Assembly (NCBI RefSeq): GCF_023078275.1
Contig: NC_062998.1
Coordinates: 13,219,916-13,283,915, forward strand
DNA: 64,000 nt
Direction: 5' to 3'
Source: Leguminivora glycinivorella
Taxonomy: Eukaryota; Arthropoda; Insecta; Lepidoptera; Tortricidae
Below the pieces are notes generated by a model that saw only the letters and a program-made list of their open reading frames with translations, searched no databases and was not told the origin of the DNA. Within the stretch, counting starts at the first letter, position 1. The number at the start of each line of letters is the position of its first letter. Positions 12,736 to 27,700 of the stretch are shown here, in pieces. A program made the translations under genes and the position numbers.

Positions 12736-15700
12736 CTGAACACATACTGAGTCATAAAACGCAAACTCACGGATACTAAAGGGCGCGAATACAAGAGGAA
12801 ATATACTTGCTCTTCCATATTAGTTCGAAAAGCCGTGCACGGCGCGGCGCGTTGATTTTTGCTACCTTATCCCAAAGTACTTCGTGTTCTTGATCAGAAA
12901 AATGTAATTATCAGGTCTGTGTTTACATATATGTTTTACTAGCGCAATAACACTTAATATTATGGATATAAATAGGTAAGAAAAATACGACTAAAAATTG
13001 CAGACTAGTTTTAAAAATTTCTTTTAATAAAATAGGGAACTTGACTGTACTTCAAATAAAATATTTTATACCATGCACGAAATAAAGCATCAAATAAATA
13101 TAAGAAAAACATGGATAGAAGTTATTTTTAAATCAAATTTCTATTGATAAGTCAGGTATATAAAGTATATACATATAAAGTAACTGAGTTGACCGTGACG
13201 TCACTCAATTCGATTTCATATTAATTCCATATTAGCTAGACTTTTTTTTTTTTTTTTAATCTTTTATTTTATAGAGGCTTCCGTACACTCGTGGTGACGA
13301 TGAGCTAGACGTTAAAATTCGTTTTGACAGTTCTTAAAAAGAAGCTGCTTTGACTAGGAGGCAAGTAGCCTATGGTTATGGCTTATGGTAATGAAACAAG
13401 GAATAAATAAAGTTAACTAGGTATTTTATCACAATTTTTATAGCTAAGAGCTAACTATCAGCGTAATCAACTATCACAAACACGATCGTGACCGGATCGC
13501 CGAGCGCATCTCAAGCATTAAACTCTAGTGCAAGTGAAAGAATCGCACATAGCAATTTCGCTTAAAAGTTTAAACTGTTTCTCGGTCATGCAAAAACCCG
13601 GCTCGCGGCCAGGTCGTGATTGAAAATGCGAATTGTATAGTTAGAATGGTATCGTGGTATTGTTACCTGCAATTCCTTGTCAGTGTAATAGTGCAGGCCG
13701 GCATACTGCGCCACCTTGTCCTCCGCCACGCCCACTCGCGGCGCGGTGAACACCCGCTGTCCCTTGCACGCCTGCGACGCCTTCAGGCACAGGTTCTGCA
13801 CGAACAAGCCACACATACACAACGTGCAATCATACAAATTGCGTACAATAAGACCACTCCGAGAAACCCACCGAGCTTATTTACACAGCGATGCGTTACA
13901 TACTAATACTTTTGCTGCTCGGTTTTAGATCCTCTATTAAAGTTCAGGTATTGTACTTAAATTATTATGAAGCCGATTTGATTTTACGTAAGATCAATAA
14001 GATAAGTCGTGAAGACATTTTTTTATTGCTTGTTCGCTACTGTAGGTATTAAAACTTGCACGGTGGACTAAAAAATAGGTTAACCGGAAGGCAGGACAGA
14101 ATAAAATACATTTTTGATTTTTGGCATATACTTATAGTAGTAATTATTGTAATTAATTAGTTACCTCAAAATAATCAGTTCCAGGAGTGTCTACTAACTG
14201 GACGAAGTGCTGTGCTGTGCGACGGTCCGAGTCACTCAGAGCACACCGCATGCTTCCATACTCGTACTCCGCCGATCGGCACGGGAAGCGTTTCTGATAT
14301 AATTTAACCAGTTAATACATAGCAGAGAGGATCGAGTATTATAGAGTTACTGTCGAAGTAAGATGTGTAATCACAGTGCATACTTGCATAGACTGCCATC
14401 TCTTGACACAGGCTTAAAACTTTTGAACCTCAGTTTTGACAATTTGGCCCATATTCTTAGCTTGATATGTTTTAAAATGTCAAATACTAATATTAGCGCC
14501 ATCTAGCTGAGCGTACCCCAAAGGGGTAATGCCATCTAGGCTACCGTACCTTTTTCTGTATGGTACTGAGGTACGTTTTTTTCTTAGACTTTATCTGTCT
14601 ATACGGAGTTATATATGTCTTTGTACATAGGTATAACCTTAATACATAATACAATACCATATCATCCGCTAATGGCTCACAGAATTAATCCCCTGCCCAC
14701 ATCAACTCCTACTCTAAAATTTTACGGTTAAGGGATACAACGTGGGAAGAAAATTACTCCGATCCTTACTTAGATAGTTAGGTCCCCGTCATAAAGATAT
14801 TATCCTTTACGATGACGACAGGCGTAGTGTTATATAGTGACTATACTTTTCACGTAACCATAGTCATAAAGAACAGGATACAATCAAGTTTAAAAAATAA
14901 TAATTTTGTTGGGTACACTTAATAGGCTTACTCACACGGGTAGAATTGCACACAAACGGGGCACAATGATAACTCCGCGAAATAGCTGGAAGCAATCGCA
15001 TGTACACCCCCATAACTCGCCTGGATACAATACATATTGTGTGTACTTTGTCTATATCTTGAACCGCAAGTAGGGCGAAACCATAAAATATAAATTGAAT
15101 AGATAAGCGCTAAAATTGCATTGCGGAGTTACAAAGATGCTGCTGGCGCCAGCAAAGGAAGCAAAATGAGCTTTAGAGTAAATGATATAGTACCTCGTTG
15201 AGACAGGCCGCGAGGCAGGCCTCCTTGGTGGAGGTGTAGATGATAGTGTTGTCGAGACCCCGCAGCGACTTGCCCGGCACTCGCTCGAAGGCCCAGGGGC
15301 GCAGGCACACGCTCTCTGTCCGGACTTGCAGCTTCACCATGTAGTACGTGTTCACCGAACGCTGTCAAAAATGTCTTAGCTACTTCACCATGTACATTGT
15401 AATTTGCAATACTTACATATTTCATTGAAGTACCTATGCTATAACTATTTAGTTTAACGATAACTCAGGATGCTACTGCACATTGCAAGTTTGCATAAGT
15501 TAGTCATACCTTCAGACTAATGGTAAACTACATAATCTTTATCTTACTAACTGCGCTCAATACAATCTCGATATCAGAGGAAGGGATGCGCAGCGCGCCG
15601 CATCATCGGTTTTCGCATTTTATTACTTATTATCGAATACTTAGCTCGGGTCTTTATTAGTCCTGAAAACGATTAAACTGTCTCGGGTATTGCCTGTACA

Positions 15701-18700
15701 GTTACAGTATTAGCGAGCCTAGATTTTCCTAAGGCTGGCTGACCGATTTAATCTGAATTGTTAATCCGATCGCAGCATTGCCGGGCTAATTGGCAGTGCC
15801 TGGAATTCCGGTCGCTATCTAAGTAACTAAAGATTTATTTGACTATTACCTGCTTCTGTATCATGCTGCATATCTATTATCTACCCTCTTACGGAGACCT
15901 TTAATATCACTGTGTATAATACAGTACTACTGGACGAATAATAAAAGTGAATGAGATTCAAACTACTACGGACCTATTTTGTGCAAAGTTTAATGTAGGC
16001 TTTAGTCTAGCATATGTAAATGCGATGACAACTAACTAGAGTAGAGCTAGTCTATAAATACACGGTATACCTTTCCGCGTAATAGGAACGGGCCGAGGTA
16101 CCGATAAGTATACCGGTAATATTTTAACTCGCTCGTTGTTTACCATACCGGTGGCCTCAGAAAGCATCTCATTTGTAAATTCTTCCTCAATGCCTTATAC
16201 GAAACGACGAGTTTGTTGGGTTAGTTTGCTTTAGTCTAATATAGTCACCGGTATAATACTACAGTATTTGTAACGGAGCATTCGCTTAATGGTGTCCTCC
16301 TCACAACGGTGACTATAACGTCTTGGTGGTGAGCGATCCATAAATATTATTAAGCTTAGCCAATTACATATTCAGAACATGTGTTTTTAGTATAAATATT
16401 AGAATTGATTTACGGTTTTGCTATTTTGTATTTTTTCATAATGATGCGATATATCTTACCTACCTCCTAGAAATGTTGACAAATTAACCCGCATACTTAA
16501 ATCAACTAACTCAACGATTTTAAAATAAAAATAAAACATTCAGGTAACGGAATTGGTAACAAACCTGCGGTGTGGCCATGGGATTATTTGCTTGAGTGTC
16601 ATTCTGCAGCAAACAACGAGTCTCTTGCACGGGCGTCAGAGGATTTAGAACGAAGCTGAAACAAATATAATGAAATTAGTACCTATAACATTTTATAGAT
16701 TAAGTATTAGGACAATATTAAAAAAAAATGCACGCGTAATATTTTAATTTAATTGCACAAAAGATCCCCATGGGTTGAAGTGTATCCGTGAAGGCGGGCA
16801 GATATAAGGTAAGATAATATTTTAATTAACTAAAAAATAACGGATATAATCCGAATACAACATCTGAGAATTCCTTTGTTTGTTTATTTCATTTTATTTT
16901 CTGTTAAGATTATACAGTTCTACATTTTAGCGTGAATAATCGTAAAAACATGAATCATCAATTCGGTTTCGGCATATGAATTGCTTTATTAAGTAGGTAT
17001 ATGTATTTGCGAACCGGTAAAAGTTCCAAGGAAGAGAATCTTCGTCACATGTCCTAGAATTTATAAAGTGTAATAGAGACAATTTGGAATGTAGCATATT
17101 AAAGATATTACCTCGTTCTACTTTTTCTTGCCTTTTAGGATTTGCATACATATACTTAATAGCCTCTTATTTTACATACATATTTTAATAAGAAAGTTTC
17201 AAACGTATTTAAGGTGCCATAGGTTCAGAAATGGCGGTTTTGACAAGACGTAGCGTATTTTAGATCCGAATTTCCAAATAGTTACTTCTACCAAAAACGT
17301 ATCTCTAATAAAAAAAACATAGAGGTAAAATGTTCAGGGACCATAGCTTTCAGAAAATCCATATTCTGCAAATTAACTAAAAAAAAACCCCTCTCTAACA
17401 GAGATAAATAATAATTGCTTTTCATTATGAGGATACTGTTACTTACAAAGAATGAGTTAACATAAGATCATGTGCTGCGGATTTTTCTAAGGCATCATTC
17501 ATTTATTACGTAAGGCGACCTAGGCGGTAGGGCAGTTTTATTTTATTTCTTACACGGTGGGATTGGTAGTGGGGCTTGATAGTTATTATGTAAGAGAACA
17601 AAAATGCGTAAAATTTTAAATACTGGGAGATGTTTGAGCCACTAACGATAAGAAAGCTTTTTAAATAAAACCAAATTACATTATTATAAAACACAATATA
17701 ATAATGTAATTTAATGTACCTCTACAGATACGAAAAAAACTTTTTTTTTTAAGTTACAGTTCCAATAAACCTACTGTGTTATTATAATACGGAGTGACCA
17801 CCGGTCCGGCGGCCTAGCGGGTAGTGACTCTGCCTGCTAATCCTGCTATGCCGCGGTCCCGCGTTTGAATCCCGGTATGGCCATTTATTTGTGTGATGAG
17901 CACAGATATTTGTTCCTGAGTCATGGATGTTTTCTATAAATATATATGTATTTGTATACTATGTATATCGTTGTCTATGTACCCGCAACACAAGCCTTTT
18001 TGAGCTTATCGTGAGACTTAATCAATCTGTTTAAGAATGTCCTATAAATCCTAAAATATTTACTTTTTATATGTATATAGATACCATCGTAATTAAATTG
18101 AACTGGAAAGAGGGAATCTTTTTTCCTCAAAAGGGGTGGGAATGGGACTAATATCTGGCGAAAAAACTATCTCACGTAATAAACGAATGGCGCCTAGGAC
18201 ACGTGGGTCCGGATGACGAATGCCTGGAATAGACCGCCGAGCGTTGCCCCGGGAAGTTGCTACTGCACTCGGAGTCAGGAAGGCAGGAGCTTAGGAACGC
18301 GATCGTAACCGCAGCTTCACTAATCAATAGCTTTGCATACGAACACTTATCTTTTCTGCAAGTTCTACCTAAGTATATGAGGGCGATAGTCTCTTTTGTT
18401 GGTGTGAACCAAGGATAATTTATATAGGATTTAAAGTCTCTATACTAAGAATCTTACATCATTTTTTTAGCGCCACCTATTAAATACTATCATATCATAA
18501 CTAAATACACTGATGATGCCTGCATTATTTTTTTTTCAAAACGATATCATGATATTAAAATAAAGAAGCATGTCATTTGTTCTTATAAAAAATAAAAATA
18601 CGCAAAAATATTTGAGGAAATATGATTTTCGCCACTTCTAGCTGGGCTGCGAAAAAGCGCCATCTAGTTTTAGCCAAAAAGGCCCATACATTTCAGGGGT

Positions 18701-21700
18701 ACGTAACGTTACGCTTAATGTTGATCGGGAAATAGACCGTGATCCTGTTTACCCTTTTGTTGTTTTTGAACTCCCCATAACCACGATCCATATGAAACTT
18801 ACCGTTAATCATTTCGTTATTCTAATCATATGATTCATATAGTATTTCGTTAAGTATTGTTAAACTAAATGGTGTCGGGTTATTGGGTTTTTAAAGTGAA
18901 GTATGAATGATCATCTCTGTTTACCAGAGGCCCATTTCTTATAACTGAAAGTTACAAGTTACAAGCGGAAGTCTCTTTCCAACTTGTCATATTAGACATT
19001 GACAACCACTTGTATATTGTAACTTGTAGCTTCGAGAAATGGGCCCCTGGACCCGTTTCTCGAAAGGTACAAGCCTTGTATTACAAGTGTGTTTCCATGA
19101 CAACCCATACGATTTGACAGTTCGCGCACTTGTAATACAAGGCTTGTACCTTTCGAGAAACGGGCCCCTGGACGCAGTTATAGGTACTAGCATTTAACGT
19201 AGTTTTTAGATATCTACCTAAAGCAACCTGTACCTCAGCAAATAAATGTGCTATGTAGACTCTAACACTAAACTAGTCTGTAGTTTAGCACTTTGCTTTC
19301 AAAGTCTCAAGCTAAAACAGGCTTCGCTGTGATCTCTTTAGACCAAGTCTTACGATCAAGGATAAAATATAACTAGCATTGCCTTCGACAACCGACGCGA
19401 CGCGGCCGACGACGGCGGCGTACCGACTGCATGTTTCTTAGGAATTAAACGACATTAAAATGGTACGCAGCGCGTTACACAGTTGCTGTCGGATAACGGA
19501 GCGGGGTACCGTTTGTCTCAACAATTTGTATTTAATTTAGCTGCAGGACCTGATCCGAGCGGGGAAACATTAGAGTAGGTATTATCAAAGAGGATCGAGT
19601 ATTATAAAGCTACTAAAATAATTGTATTATGTGTAGAGGACACAGTTCAGATAAGAAAGCACATCAAATATTTTATGTTGTGTAAAGTACATATTTAATG
19701 ACATTGAGATTTATATTATCTTTTTCTTCTGTGACAATTTGATATGTTTTCTCTTAAGAAGAACGACGTATTATTAAGCCATAATATAATTTATTGAAAT
19801 TAATTTCCATAGAGTACCTACCTAGTCTCTTAACATTTTTTTGATGAATACTTTTGCAGTTAAAAGTATCTTGTTATTTAATGCATGTTAATTATAAGAT
19901 GTAATGTTTTGAAAAGAAGTGGCCCGCCGAGTTTCTTGCCGGTCCCATAGTGGATACCCCCCTCCCAACTGAGGGGGGACTGAAATCTTCTCGAGGCTGA
20001 GGCGTAGGGTTAAAGCCGGCGTAGCTTTATTTGACGTTCATATGCGCATTGTAATATGCCTACTTGAAAAATAAATATATCATTTTCATTTCATTTTCAT
20101 AGAGAGTTACTGTCGAAGTAAAATGTGTAATCACAGTGCATAGACTGCCATCTCTTGACACAGGTTCAAAACTTTTGAACCTCTGTTTTGACAATTTGGC
20201 CCATATTCTTAGCTTGATATTGATATGTTTTAAAATGTCAAATATTAATATTAGTGCCATCTAGCTGAGCGTACCCCAAAGGTGTAATGCCATCTAGGCC
20301 ACCGTACCTTTTTCTGTATGGTACTGAGGTACGTTTTTTTCTTAGACTTTATCTGTCTATAAGTAAAGAGGTAAATTTAAATTAATAAGTTAATAGAATA
20401 AATACACAGAATACATTTTGACTCTGAATCAAAGACATATGTAACTCCGTATAGATGGATAAAGTCTAAGAAAAAAACGTACCTCAAAGCCCTAGAGAAA
20501 AGGATACGGTGGCCTAGATGGCGTTACACCTTGGGGGAACACTCGGCTAGATGGCGCTAATATTAATATTTGACATTTTAATACATATCAAGCTATGGGC
20601 CAAATTGTCAGATAGAACTGAGGTTTAAAAGTTTTAAGCTTGTGTCGAGAGGTGGCAGTCTATGCACTGTGATTACACATTTTACTTTGACATTAACTCT
20701 CTATAATACTCGATCCTCTTTGCTCTGAATATACGAGAAAAGTAAACCAAATTATATTCATTGATTATTAAGACAAATAGAAAAAGTAGCCTATGTCACT
20801 CTCCATCCCTTCAAATATCTCCACTTAAAAAATCAGGACAGTTCGTCGCTCCATTTTGCCATGAAAGATGGGCAAATAAACAGACACACACACTTTCCCA
20901 TTTATAATATTAGTATGGATAACACTTTCTACTAATGAGTGCCTCTTCCGAAGTTCAAGACCCCTTAAAGTAGGTACCTAATACATAATACGCATACATA
21001 TATGTGTCTGAGTAGGTACCTAGTTTTTTTTTGTCATTGAGTCACAAGCATCTCGAAACTAGGTAATAAGGCGTACCTCGCCATTGTAAAGAAAGCGAAA
21101 ATATACCTAAGGTGACAGACCCAATCATGGACAGTTTAAGAAAAAAAATCGCCTGTTTTTGATATTTCACTGATAAATGTAACAATTCTACGGCTAAGCG
21201 TGTTAAATCTTGAATGTCCTATACTTCTATTACATTTCAAGCGTATTGCAGAATAGATACTCCTATTGGTTTCTTCATAGTTATCAAATTAAAACTAGGT
21301 GTTTTTTCTCCAATTATGGACGGCAGTTTTCCAGTAATGGATCCCCCATTATGGACAGTGAAATAAATTTAAAATTTTACTTTTAAAGCCAACTGATACG
21401 CAATGAGTCAATTTTATACACCATAAATACAATTAGTTTGGGTTATTTTAACATAGGATTGTTTCTTGTAAATTTTGGTTTTGTAAATTGTTCCTTGTCC
21501 ATCATAGGAGGTACGCAGTTTTTCGGGTCCAGTAATGGACACTCGCAAAATAACGTCATTTCTTTATATCTTTGGAGCAACAAACTAGTATGTTTTATAC
21601 CTTATCTCATGCTTAATGCAGTAAGTAAAACGCATTCAAGATTACACCGTGCGTTATTTTTTTATTATTTTATACATGAACTCAACTCTCTTAGCAACAT

Positions 21701-24700
21701 TACTAAGAATTCGTCTCGATATTTTTTTCAGTAAACTGGTGAATTTTATCTTGTCGCCAAATCCTTCAGAAATAACCGAATTATTTGAAACTTCAAAATG
21801 AAACAGCTCTACAACTCTAGTTTATGGTACATAGCCGTCAGTTTTTAGAAACTTATTTTAGATACTTATTTTTAAGGATTTGTGTTTTTTTGTCCATAAT
21901 GGCATCACCGTCCATTATGGGGTATTTTACCTTATTACCTACGTTTTAAAATAAAATACATAGTTCCAGTAGAGCTTAAATAGACAACCTCAACTTCCAA
22001 CAAAACAACGGGCGCTATGATAACCAATTTGATCACAACTTTTTAAGTTCGCGCTCTACGTAGATACATTATGCATCGCTAATTACATAGAAATATCAAA
22101 AACGTAGAGTTTGTTTGATTTCACAACGAGTAATAAATCTTACATGCCACATATTGCTGCGAGTAAGACAATAATGACAGGGAAGGCGCTAAAGCAACTG
22201 TCTCACATTAATATCACGCTGGTAAGAATGGTTGGCAACTTGGCACTCACGTTTGATGTATGGTTAATTAATGATGGATGACTTCAATTCCGATTGCTTT
22301 GCTCGTGGTGGCTTTATCTCAACTCTGATAAAGATAAGTTCAATTGTATTGGTATTTAATGTTGTTTCAGTTATAAATGTAATTCTATTATGATTCGATA
22401 TATTCGTTACTTGGGTTCCTGATATATTTTATTTTATTTTAACACAGATAAAAGGTGATATTTAAATGCCAATTTTCGTTAAACTCGGATTGCGATACAT
22501 TATGTGTAAGTAATTAAACGAACGCCTGATTTGAACTGTGCTGACGTAGTAGAGCGGAGATTAATCGTATTCTAAAAAAATTAAGAGATGACTAATAATG
22601 CAGTCACGGTCCTAAACATACAGACAAGATATAAAAATGTTGTTTGCTCTGAAATGACCTCCTAAAGTATTGAGTTGCTTGGTACTATGAGCGGACTTTA
22701 AGCCTCCTGTGCATCTCGTTTAGCAGCTCTAGATTACCGCTATAGTAAATGGATGGAATTATAATACTCGTAAAGTGAAGTGGACGAGTGGAATATTGAT
22801 CCGCGGCCGATAGCGCCGCGGGCGGCCCCGCTCTAGCTGCCGATTCGTCTATTACACTGCACCCGACTTCTTGTTAACAGCCTCCAGCTTTGTAAACATT
22901 TGTCATACATAATTGCCTGCCAAATCATGAAATCACCCGCATTGTTGAATCAACTTTTTCTTGTCTATTATTGCCATGGTTACGGTCCCCTGTCACGCTG
23001 GTTTTATGCAAAATTATACTAGGTACTGAAATTATGCAAGCCAAGCATGCATGTAGTCCATGTTTGTAGGTGTCAAATTAAGGAAAGGGCTTGTTAACAC
23101 CATCAGAAAAATGCATGTTTGCAAAGTTTAAGTAGCATATTTTTGCATAAAACCAGTATGAATCAGGAGACCGTAACCATAGCAATAACAGACAAGAAAA
23201 AGTTGATTTACCCAAACCAATAAATATTGGGGACACTTTACACATATCAACCTAGTCAAACTAAGCCAAGCTTGTACTATGGGTGCTAAGGTGTTTTCCG
23301 AAATGTTCGTGTAACACTTTCATCATAATTATGAGCACAATCGCGAAGGGTCTACTTGTAGCTGTCGAAATGATCGAGTACCTATCCATGTTTTGCCTCT
23401 ATCAATTTCAGTAAATCACATCAGATGAAAAGGCCGCTAAATACGAGTGTTGACATTGACACGCTCTTATGACTGTACACATATATGATCATGTAAATTT
23501 TAATTAAATAAATAATTATTAGGTTGTTGCATAATTATTTTCCCACTTTGAAATGCGACTAAATTATTTTGTATATCTTTTGACGACCGGTCTGGCGCAG
23601 TCGGTAGTGACCCTGCCTGCTACGCCGCGGTCCCGGGTTCGAATCCCGGTAAGGGCATTTATTTGTGTGATGAGCACAGATATTTGTTCCTGAGTCATGA
23701 ATGTTTTCTATGTATATAAGTATTTATATATTATATATATCGTTGCTGAGTAGTGAGTACCCACAACACAAGCCTTCTTGAGCTTACCGTGGGCCTCAGT
23801 CAATCTGTGTAAGAATGTCCTATAATATTTATTTAAATTTAATATTTAAAATATCTATTTATTGAAACAATTAATCGACAATATAATCACCATTATTATC
23901 TAGAACATGTAGCCATTTGCTAGGCAAAGTTTCAATACCCTTATACCCAGAAAGAAAGTGGCTGAGAGGCAAAAAAATTAGCAAGGTGATTTTTTAGCTG
24001 ACCGGAATTTTCGAATTTCTTTTTATGAAGATGCTGTTTTAAAGCCCGGAAAAGGTGATAGTCGGAAGGTGCCAAATAAGGGCTATAAGGTGGGTGAGGT
24101 ATCGTTGTCCAACCGAGCTCCTCTAGAAATTTACGGGTCCTTTTCGCAACATGTGGTCTTGCATTATCATGAAGTAATGACACTTCCAGACGTTTTGACC
24201 GTTTTTCTTTAACAGCGTTCGCCAACATCTTTAGTTGATTCACGTAGACTTCGGCGTCAATAGTCTGGTTATTCTCCAATAACTCTCAAAACAACATTCC
24301 TTGCGAATCCCAGAAGACTGACAGGAGAAATTTCCGACCATGCGTACTGCTTTTCGGCTGTGTTGGTGGCCGTTTATCGGCAGGTATCCGAAAGGCTTTT
24401 CGTGTGACGTTCTTGTACAAGATCCAGGATTCGTCTCCAGTGATGATCGACTCCAAGAAGTTCTTTTTTTGGGGACGCAGCAGCAGACTTTCACAAATGC
24501 TAACACGTACTTCACGTTGAGCATCGGTCAAATCATGAGGCGTCCATCTTAACAAAACTCTGCGGTAACCCATGGATTGTAGATGGCGATCTATGGTACT
24601 GTACTGTGTGATCTGTATGTATGGTACTGTGATGTGTGTGTTAGAGTCTTCTCTAAATCTCTGGTGGTGGAATCCGGATGCAACTCAAGCTCGCGCCGCA

Positions 24701-27700
24701 ATGCCACTTCGTCAAAAGTGACGAGGCGACCAGTATGAGGAATGTCTTGTGTCTCCTTCATCAAAGCGCTGGAACCAATTTCGTACTGTGCGATCGGTAG
24801 TAGTGTTTGGGCCAAAAAGCACTTAATCTTATTTGCTGTTTCCCTTGAACTGGTTCCCAATTTGTGTTCGTATAAGTAAATCGCTCGAAGATGTTGTTGG
24901 ACCATTTTTTATATTTTAATTAACTAAATCCCTGTGACAAGCTCCCGCTTTATATACCCGACGTGAAAGATTCGAGAACATTCTGCTATATACCAGATTT
25001 ATTATAGAATATTCCAGACAATACTGGAAATAGCAAGAATTTTTGAAGTGGGAAAATAATTACCTATGCAACAACCTAATAAATATATGTTATTCATTTG
25101 CTGGCGCATTCAGTTTCTCAGGAATAAGGACCGTTATAATTATAAATGAAGGAACGATTTGAATTTATCTACGGACAAACTGGCTGTGCCAAAATTGATA
25201 TAAGCAACATCATGAAGTTTAAATATCACTAACGAATAACGATATACTGTTGACATCACCGATTTAGGATAATTATTTAGATTTTTATAACATGATTAGG
25301 AGACATAAAAAATATAAACAAATTATCTATACCTATAAACGATGTACCTACTATATTGACGTAGGTATACCTGTATGTTACCAAGAAATATTATCTTATC
25401 TTATTTTATATTTTATGATTGTGAAATTATCAAGCTATTCGCAACGGAGTCGTATACTGTACAGCTTTACTAAGTTGACCCATAAACACTTATCTCCCTC
25501 AACCAGCTTGGTCGAAAGTAATTTTTATCTGTTTTAATAATAGCAATTCCATATTTATAAAAAAAAGAATCAATCAGTAAGATTTCATAGTGAAGACAAA
25601 TGCCATCTTTATAGACTAGAAAACATTTGCAACAGTTACAAGCAGCGGTCGTAAAGCAAAAGATATAATCTGTTTCCTGACAGCATCAGATTATCAGAAG
25701 AGATACGAGGTCATGATCCCAATAAAAATGTTGTCTCAGGCATACAAACGCAGCAGGAACAATACATTATCGCTACAGGCCCACCCCGATCTGAAAAGGT
25801 TATACCTACCTACCTACCTGTAATTTTCGAGACTTCCAAGCCTATTATTTGCTATGTGCCAAGAATAATTTATAAAATAAAAAAAAATAAAACCGCCTTC
25901 AAAAATAAGCGCGTTACAAAACACGGAGAAACTAAAAAGCCAAAAATAATAAACCTTTCAATTCAGATTTCTTATCGTATTGCAATAAGCTAAACATCCA
26001 AATTATAAACAAATCAATTATTTTTGTAGTCGGTACCAGACCTGTTCGTCGCCTTGCTATTGCCTGTTTGCCCCACCCAACCATACACAGGCTGGTACCG
26101 ACTCCAAAAATAATTGATTTGTTTATAATTTGGATGTTTAGCTTATTGCAATACGATAAGAAATCTGAATTGAAAGGTTTATTATTTTTGGCTTTTTAGT
26201 TTCTCCGTGTTTTGTAACGCGCTTATTTTTGAAGGCGGTTTTATTTTTTGTTAAAAAGTTTATTTATTTATTGATTTTTAGTGGTTCCTAGTGATATTAT
26301 ATGTATCCGTCCGAATACATGTACAGTAGTGAAAGAATTATCCTTTAACTCCTAACCATTGAGGAGTTGACCTTCCATCATCAGCTCAGCCACATAAAAT
26401 TATTACCATTAGACGTAAATACTGGTGTACCTTTGAAAAATAGACTAAAAACATTACATGTGCCTATAACATTTGAAGAGTTCCCTCGATTTCTCCAGGA
26501 TCCCATCATCAGACCCTGACTTGGTGCCAATGGGACCATCTCGGGGTTATACCGGTTCGATCAAAAAAAAATTTTGAAAATCGGTCCACGATTCTCGGAG
26601 ATATCAAGTAACATACATACAAAAAAAAAAAAAAAAAAAAATAAAAAACATTCAGTCGAATTGAGAACCTCCTCCTTTTTTGAAGTCGGTTAAAAATCAA
26701 ATAAAATGAATAGGCCTCAATCTAAGAGTAGCTCATAACTAAAGGTATTAGACGACTAATGTAAAATGTAAGCCTTTCAAGTCTTTTTTTTTTTTACAAC
26801 GGTTGACTCAATTCTATTCACATAGAGCTTCTTTAGGGCATTTCTTTGGGTAGACAGCCAGTAACAATGATAAATATATTAGCGCGAGAAATTTCACACT
26901 GCTAATAGGATACCGAATTGATTTTCAATCGATCCGGTTTAAATGGATTTCGAGGAATCTAACGAGCGCTGTACACTGTATACTGTTTACACGCTTCGCT
27001 TCAGATCAAACTAATGCAATTTATTTCCAACTTTACAAAAAGGAGACTCATATTCATCGCAAGATGCTGTATGCTACCCTTATTGTTTAACGTGTACGTA
27101 ACCTACTCTAAGGTATACCATAACCCTCTAGTATTTTAGGAAAATAATGATAAATATAAATAAGTTCGTTGTACGTACCACCAAAAAAGTCTAAATCGGT
27201 GTCCTATAAAGCAAGCGCAACAACTCTCTCCGTCCGTAATTACACATTACAAATTCAAACTAATAAGCAGTGCCTTATGCGGTTATCATTACATTGGACA
27301 ATAATACTTTTTATTGTAATGGAAACTGAAGAGAGCTGCAATAATCTATTGAAAACGTATGCGATCACTTTTACTGTTATCCAATTTGGAGCGCGGCGAG
27401 GTTGGTTTCCGCTTTTACACGGTTTGTTGCCAACGGTTCTCGAGGCACATTGTTATTAGCCAAGAGCGTGTCATTGGAATGCCTGAACCGCGGAGGACGT
27501 GCGGCAGAGTGACACACATTCGGAGCTCCGACCTTAGCTGTGACCAACCAATGACCGCAACTAATCCACTCACATGTTCATACGTTTTTATCAATACTGG
27601 GTGTGAACATCTCTGGGTGTGAGCTCTCAACATCATTCAAGTGATCAATGTCAACACATTTGGGACAACTAAGTCGGAGTTGACTCGGAAATGGCAAACC

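Larger units (their letters stand above)
23519..25079 (-). mobile_element. Mariner (Tc1/mariner) transposon, inactivated, with a SINE inside
   Basis: The ends are inverted repeats beginning TTAGGTTGTTGCATA and continuing, with small differences, through ATTATTTTCCCACTT. TA dinucleotides flank both ends (23517-23518 and 25080-25081). The length is 1561 bp, or about 1.3 kb without the SINE at 23582-23850, the usual mariner size. The transposase, on the minus strand, is frameshifted. Confidence 0.92.

Noticed and set aside
21438..21734. 98-codon frame inside the 21.1-21.9 kb element
   Set aside because: AT-rich, Phe/Leu/Ser composition as expected by chance, no transposase motif.
23600..23650. 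tRNA gene
   Set aside because: The A and B boxes belong to the tRNA-derived head of a SINE. No full cloverleaf can be drawn.
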